This document shows positions 61,401 through 64,000 of a stretch of 64,000 nucleotides of DNA, one piece after another. Made by a program: the position numbers and the translations under genes. The DNA is from Carnegiea gigantea (taxonomy: Eukaryota; Streptophyta; Magnoliopsida; Caryophyllales; Cactaceae). The stretch's first letter is position 1. The number at the start of each line of letters is the position of its first letter. The DNA is taken from assembly GCA_029747015.1 (NCBI GenBank), contig JAKOGI010000005.1:1230191-1294190 (forward strand), given 5' to 3'. The notes below the pieces were generated by a model. That model worked only from the letters and a program-made list of their open reading frames with translations, ran no database searches and was not told the DNA's origin.

Positions 61401-61614
61401 ATTTCAGGCAAATATTCATAGCATAAATGAAATAAAAATACCTAAAAAACAAAAGAGGAGATTTCAACCCACCCTTCTCCCCATCCACACACCCCCCCCC
61501 CCAAAAAAAAAAAAAGTTGGGTATGGAGGGAAGGAGCAAAAGCAGAGAAATGAGAGGCTTACTAGAGTGACCAGCCATGGCTAAAATGAGCAAAGCAAGC
61601 AGAACCAAACCCAT
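55433..61614 (-). CDS. X8-domain GPI-anchored protein, plasmodesmata callose-binding (PDCB) type
   Basis: Four exons splice in phase into 229 codons: 61614-61563, 60534-60298, 59892-59859, 55799-55433. Residues 1-17 are a signal peptide (MGLVLLALLILAMAG). The X8 domain follows: SASWCVCKPVSDDVLQKAID, CGAGADC, QCYNPNSVRNHCSYAVN, ATCDFGGTAML and DGTCAYPASS, with the family's cysteines. Residues 108-205 are a Thr/Pro/Gly linker (TTPTTPTTTPVTPV), and the end is a hydrophobic GPI-type tail, LCSALLALVISGIVWWW. X8 proteins bind callose (beta-1,3-glucan), and PDCBs sit at plasmodesmal necks; that location is inferred. The length agrees with PDCB1-3 (about 200 residues). The last intron is 4.06 kb. No glucanase domain precedes X8, which separates it from GH17-X8 enzymes. 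Confidence 0.88.
56250..56430 (-). mobile_element. Possible tRNA-derived repeat with B-box word
   Basis: On the minus strand GGGTTCGAAACC (56400-56411) is a perfect pol III B box, followed by GGTCAACTTGAGTC. No clear A box or tail was found. It lies in the last intron of the PDCB-like gene. Confidence 0.3.
57704..57729 (+). repeat. Poly(C) run, about 19 bases
   Basis: A long C run ends in GCCCCGGG within the last intron of the PDCB-like gene. Confidence 0.85.
58473..58570 (-). mobile_element. SINE 3' fragment
   Basis: On the minus strand: CCGGTAGAGGTGTGGTTGCC, then TATATCTGGATC, GCAAAAGTGGGAC and CTGGGAGGTGG. It belongs to the same family as the copy at 53449-53545. Confidence 0.6.
60009..60225 (-). 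mobile_element. Two diverged SINE-like tails in an intron
   Basis: In intron 2 of the PDCB-like gene two related stretches lie 120 bp apart: 60131-60218, reading on the minus strand GGGAAATAGCCGCTTTGC then GTAAGGCTACCTGCATC, and 60009-60078 with GCTTTGCAAATC then GTAAAGTTGCATAC. Both follow the SINE TS/Au 3' word order. Confidence 0.5.
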
Positions 61615-64000
61615 TTTTCTGAACCTTCTTGTCCTTGAAGAGCTTATTTATTCAGCAAATTTAAGCACCTTGATTTGTAGTTATGGGTTTTGAGGAGGGA
61701 AAAGAGAGATTTTTATCATGAACAACGCACTCAGACCCAGAGCCACACACAGAGAGAAGGCCGGTTCACACAGACTGCAGAGGAGCTCAGAGTGTCCGCA
61801 GAGAGAGAGAAAGAGAGGGAGTAAAAGAAAGAGAGAGAGCCAAATTGGTGGTGGTGTGGGCCAGACATGAAGGGGGAAAAGGGGGGGGGGCTTTTGAGAG
61901 GAAAAGAAAAAGGAAAAAGAAAAACAGAGCAGTGGACAGCGGTGGTACGTGACGAGAATTCAATTGTTTATGGAGTCACCAAACCAAGGCGGTGCTCAAG
62001 ATTTTTTTTTTTTTTTTTTGGTTTCTTTATTTTGTTGGTTTTTGAGGTTATTGTTTTTAATCATCTGGTAATATACAGTTTCTTTCTAAGAACTAGAAGT
62101 AGCACGGAAAAAAAATTGTCAATTTGTAAAATTAAAAAAGAGGGTATTTTTTTCCAATCAATACTTAATACTTATTAATATTAATCAGTACTGATCAGTA
62201 CTTATTAGTATTTACTACCTATGTATATACACTAGTTATAATTTTCGTATCACCAATGACTAGGTAGATAAGTCAATGTTGATCAATAGCAACTACGATT
62301 CATCAGCAGTAGTCAGCAAAAAATTACCCGTGATAAATTGAAAAGAACAAACTCTAAAATTTTAATAGTTTGAACAGTTATTCCAATTTATATAGACGTA
62401 TGAATCAGTTAAATTATGTGTAATTATATCAATATATAAGTCAATACAAATGTATTTGAACTAGTTTATACAAGACATTAGACATATCAATGCGGCCAAC
62501 TTATTGCAAATAGTTAGGAGTTCATGATGATTCGTTTTCGTATAGTTAAACTGAACTTCACAACTTGGTAATATATATATTTTTTTAAAGGATATTTACC
62601 TCACTTTTCATTTTTTGGGTCTAAGGCGTTGAGTTCTCATATCATAGATTCTCTCCCTTTACAAGACTCAAACATTCGATTTTGCTTAAGAGATGCAAGC
62701 GTCAAACCATTTAAATTGACATATATTAGTATTTTACTTTTTTTCATTATAAATACTAAATTTAAATTTTCAGGTTCATCTTTAAATTTCAATGTATTGC
62801 ATGAAAGCAATGCAGGTACAACACTACCATTTAACCTTTTTTTACCCTCGTTTTTTTTGGTTGAAAAACCAACTGTATTTGTGGCTTGAAAGTTGAAGCT
62901 CAATGCTGTTGTGTCCAACTTTTTACCTAATGGTAAATTGGTAATGAGCATCTAACCTCTTTCAAGGGCAAACAAAAGTAAAGGTAAGTTTGATTTGGTT
63001 GCTCCTTCTGCCAGTCTTGCAGTAACTTTTGTGGGCTCATCACATTTGTCCTTTTGTAATTCACTATGACTATTAACACGCGGCCCCCCATATTCACACG
63101 CACAAGTGTCCAGTTGTCATTGGATATCATTTAAATCAAATTGTTCAATGCATGCCGACGAGCTCTTCGCCTGTGTAGTTTGGAGGATCTTAGCCACCTT
63201 TTTTTATCCAGATTTAAATGTGAGGCGCGGAATTTTTTCCTTATGTATGAGTTTGTGGGTGTACTTTGATATCTTAACTTTGTGTTTAAGTTTTGGTATC
63301 TCTTACGCCTTAATCTGCTGAGGCTCATTAAATACTCCTAAAATAAGGATCCAATGAATTGACCTTACTATTGTTTAAAAAAAGAAAAAATTGTGTTCAA
63401 TGCTTTATGACATTCAATTAATTCAGCACGATAATCTAATAGTACGATAATTATATCTTGTTTTATGAAGAGAAATGTTGGAATCAAGCCTCACCAAACA
63501 AACAAAGTTTTAAGCCAAGTGTAGAAATATAAAGGCTCAACTATATAATTAACTATTTACCCTATAACAATATCGATATCACAGCTTGTAATCTAATCAT
63601 GCATTTAGGAAATTAACTAGCTACAACAATATGAAAAATTAGATTTTATATAAGATTTGCTATATGGCTTGCACAATGGTGATGAGTACACTGCTCAATT
63701 ATTAGTAAAAGTTTGAAATTTTTTTTAAAAAATACGTATTAGACATCAAAGATATATACGAATATACATAATATAAAGATTACCGGTCAAAATATGAAGA
63801 AAATAAGTACAAAAACAACAGTCACATGAAAAATAAATATACAATGTAAAAAATCATACTATGTATTGGCTTAAACGTTCAACATGCCTCATAATAATAT
63901 TAGCTCATTTATAAAGTATCTACTTCATATTATCATTTCAATATCACAATAAACTTTAATCTCAAATATACTCATATCATTATCTCATGTAAAGAATCAA
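61615..64000. other. Leader, promoter and upstream intergenic DNA of the PDCB-like gene
   Basis: Just upstream of the ATG at 61614 is a GA/CT-rich leader (GAGAGAGAAAGAGAGGG near 61801). From about 62000 the DNA is AT-rich. Repeated AGTACTTATTA words lie at 62160-62215. No gene with family motifs is visible to the end of the window. Confidence 0.5.

Overview
The window is nuclear DNA of a flowering plant, almost certainly a eudicot. Three multi-exon genes with GT-AG introns belong to plant families, the intergenic DNA is AT-rich, and the retroelements prime from tRNA-Asp and tRNA-Met as plant gypsy and copia elements do. All coding models were built by eye from splice sites, reading phase and family motifs; no search was run. 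The species cannot be named from the sequence.

Genes. (1) 38-2260, minus: the 5' four exons of a class II histone deacetylase of the HDA5/HDA18 type; the rest lies beyond base 1. (2) 3246-19870, minus: an 11-exon, 618-codon PHD-finger protein with the wall-like domain ending FLWGVFR that is seen in the AIPP2/PHD1 chromatin-reader group. Its PHD finger is split by a 5.5-kb intron that carries a broken LINE. (3) 51008-52343, plus: a short F-box-like gene with disrupted coding sequence behind it. (4) 55433-61614, minus: a four-exon X8-domain, GPI-anchored protein of the plasmodesmata callose-binding (PDCB) type, with a 4.1-kb last intron.

Mobile DNA fills 20.8-50 kb. At 20.85-29.05 kb there is a non-autonomous Athila-like gypsy element (minus strand, 1.4-kb LTRs, gag and protease only, gag core deleted), abutted head-to-head by an inverted LTR fragment so that a 2.2-kb near-perfect palindrome results. 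At 31.65-36.99 kb lies an unusual element built of dozens of TTTAGTGAGC-like motifs, interrupted by a 3-kb solo LTR (33130-36117). Small DNA elements sit at 29.06 and 38.89 kb. At 41.35-41.75 kb are degenerate exon fragments of UDP-glucose 4-epimerase.

At 41943-49670 three copies of a gag/protease-only copia element (minus strand) share LTRs in a row, together with a 590-bp TRIM element fused at the primer-binding site. The whole block is bracketed by one 5-bp duplication, TTATG. The gypsy and copia LTRs, although from unrelated families, share a GC-rich module with GTGGCACGG/CCGTGCCAC palindromes.

The chromatin genes (histone deacetylase and PHD reader) are adjacent and co-oriented, but nothing here shows that they act together. 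The most unusual structures are the GTGAGC-motif element, the copia/TRIM composite with a single target-site duplication, and the snRNA-like promoter signals in the TRIM LTR.
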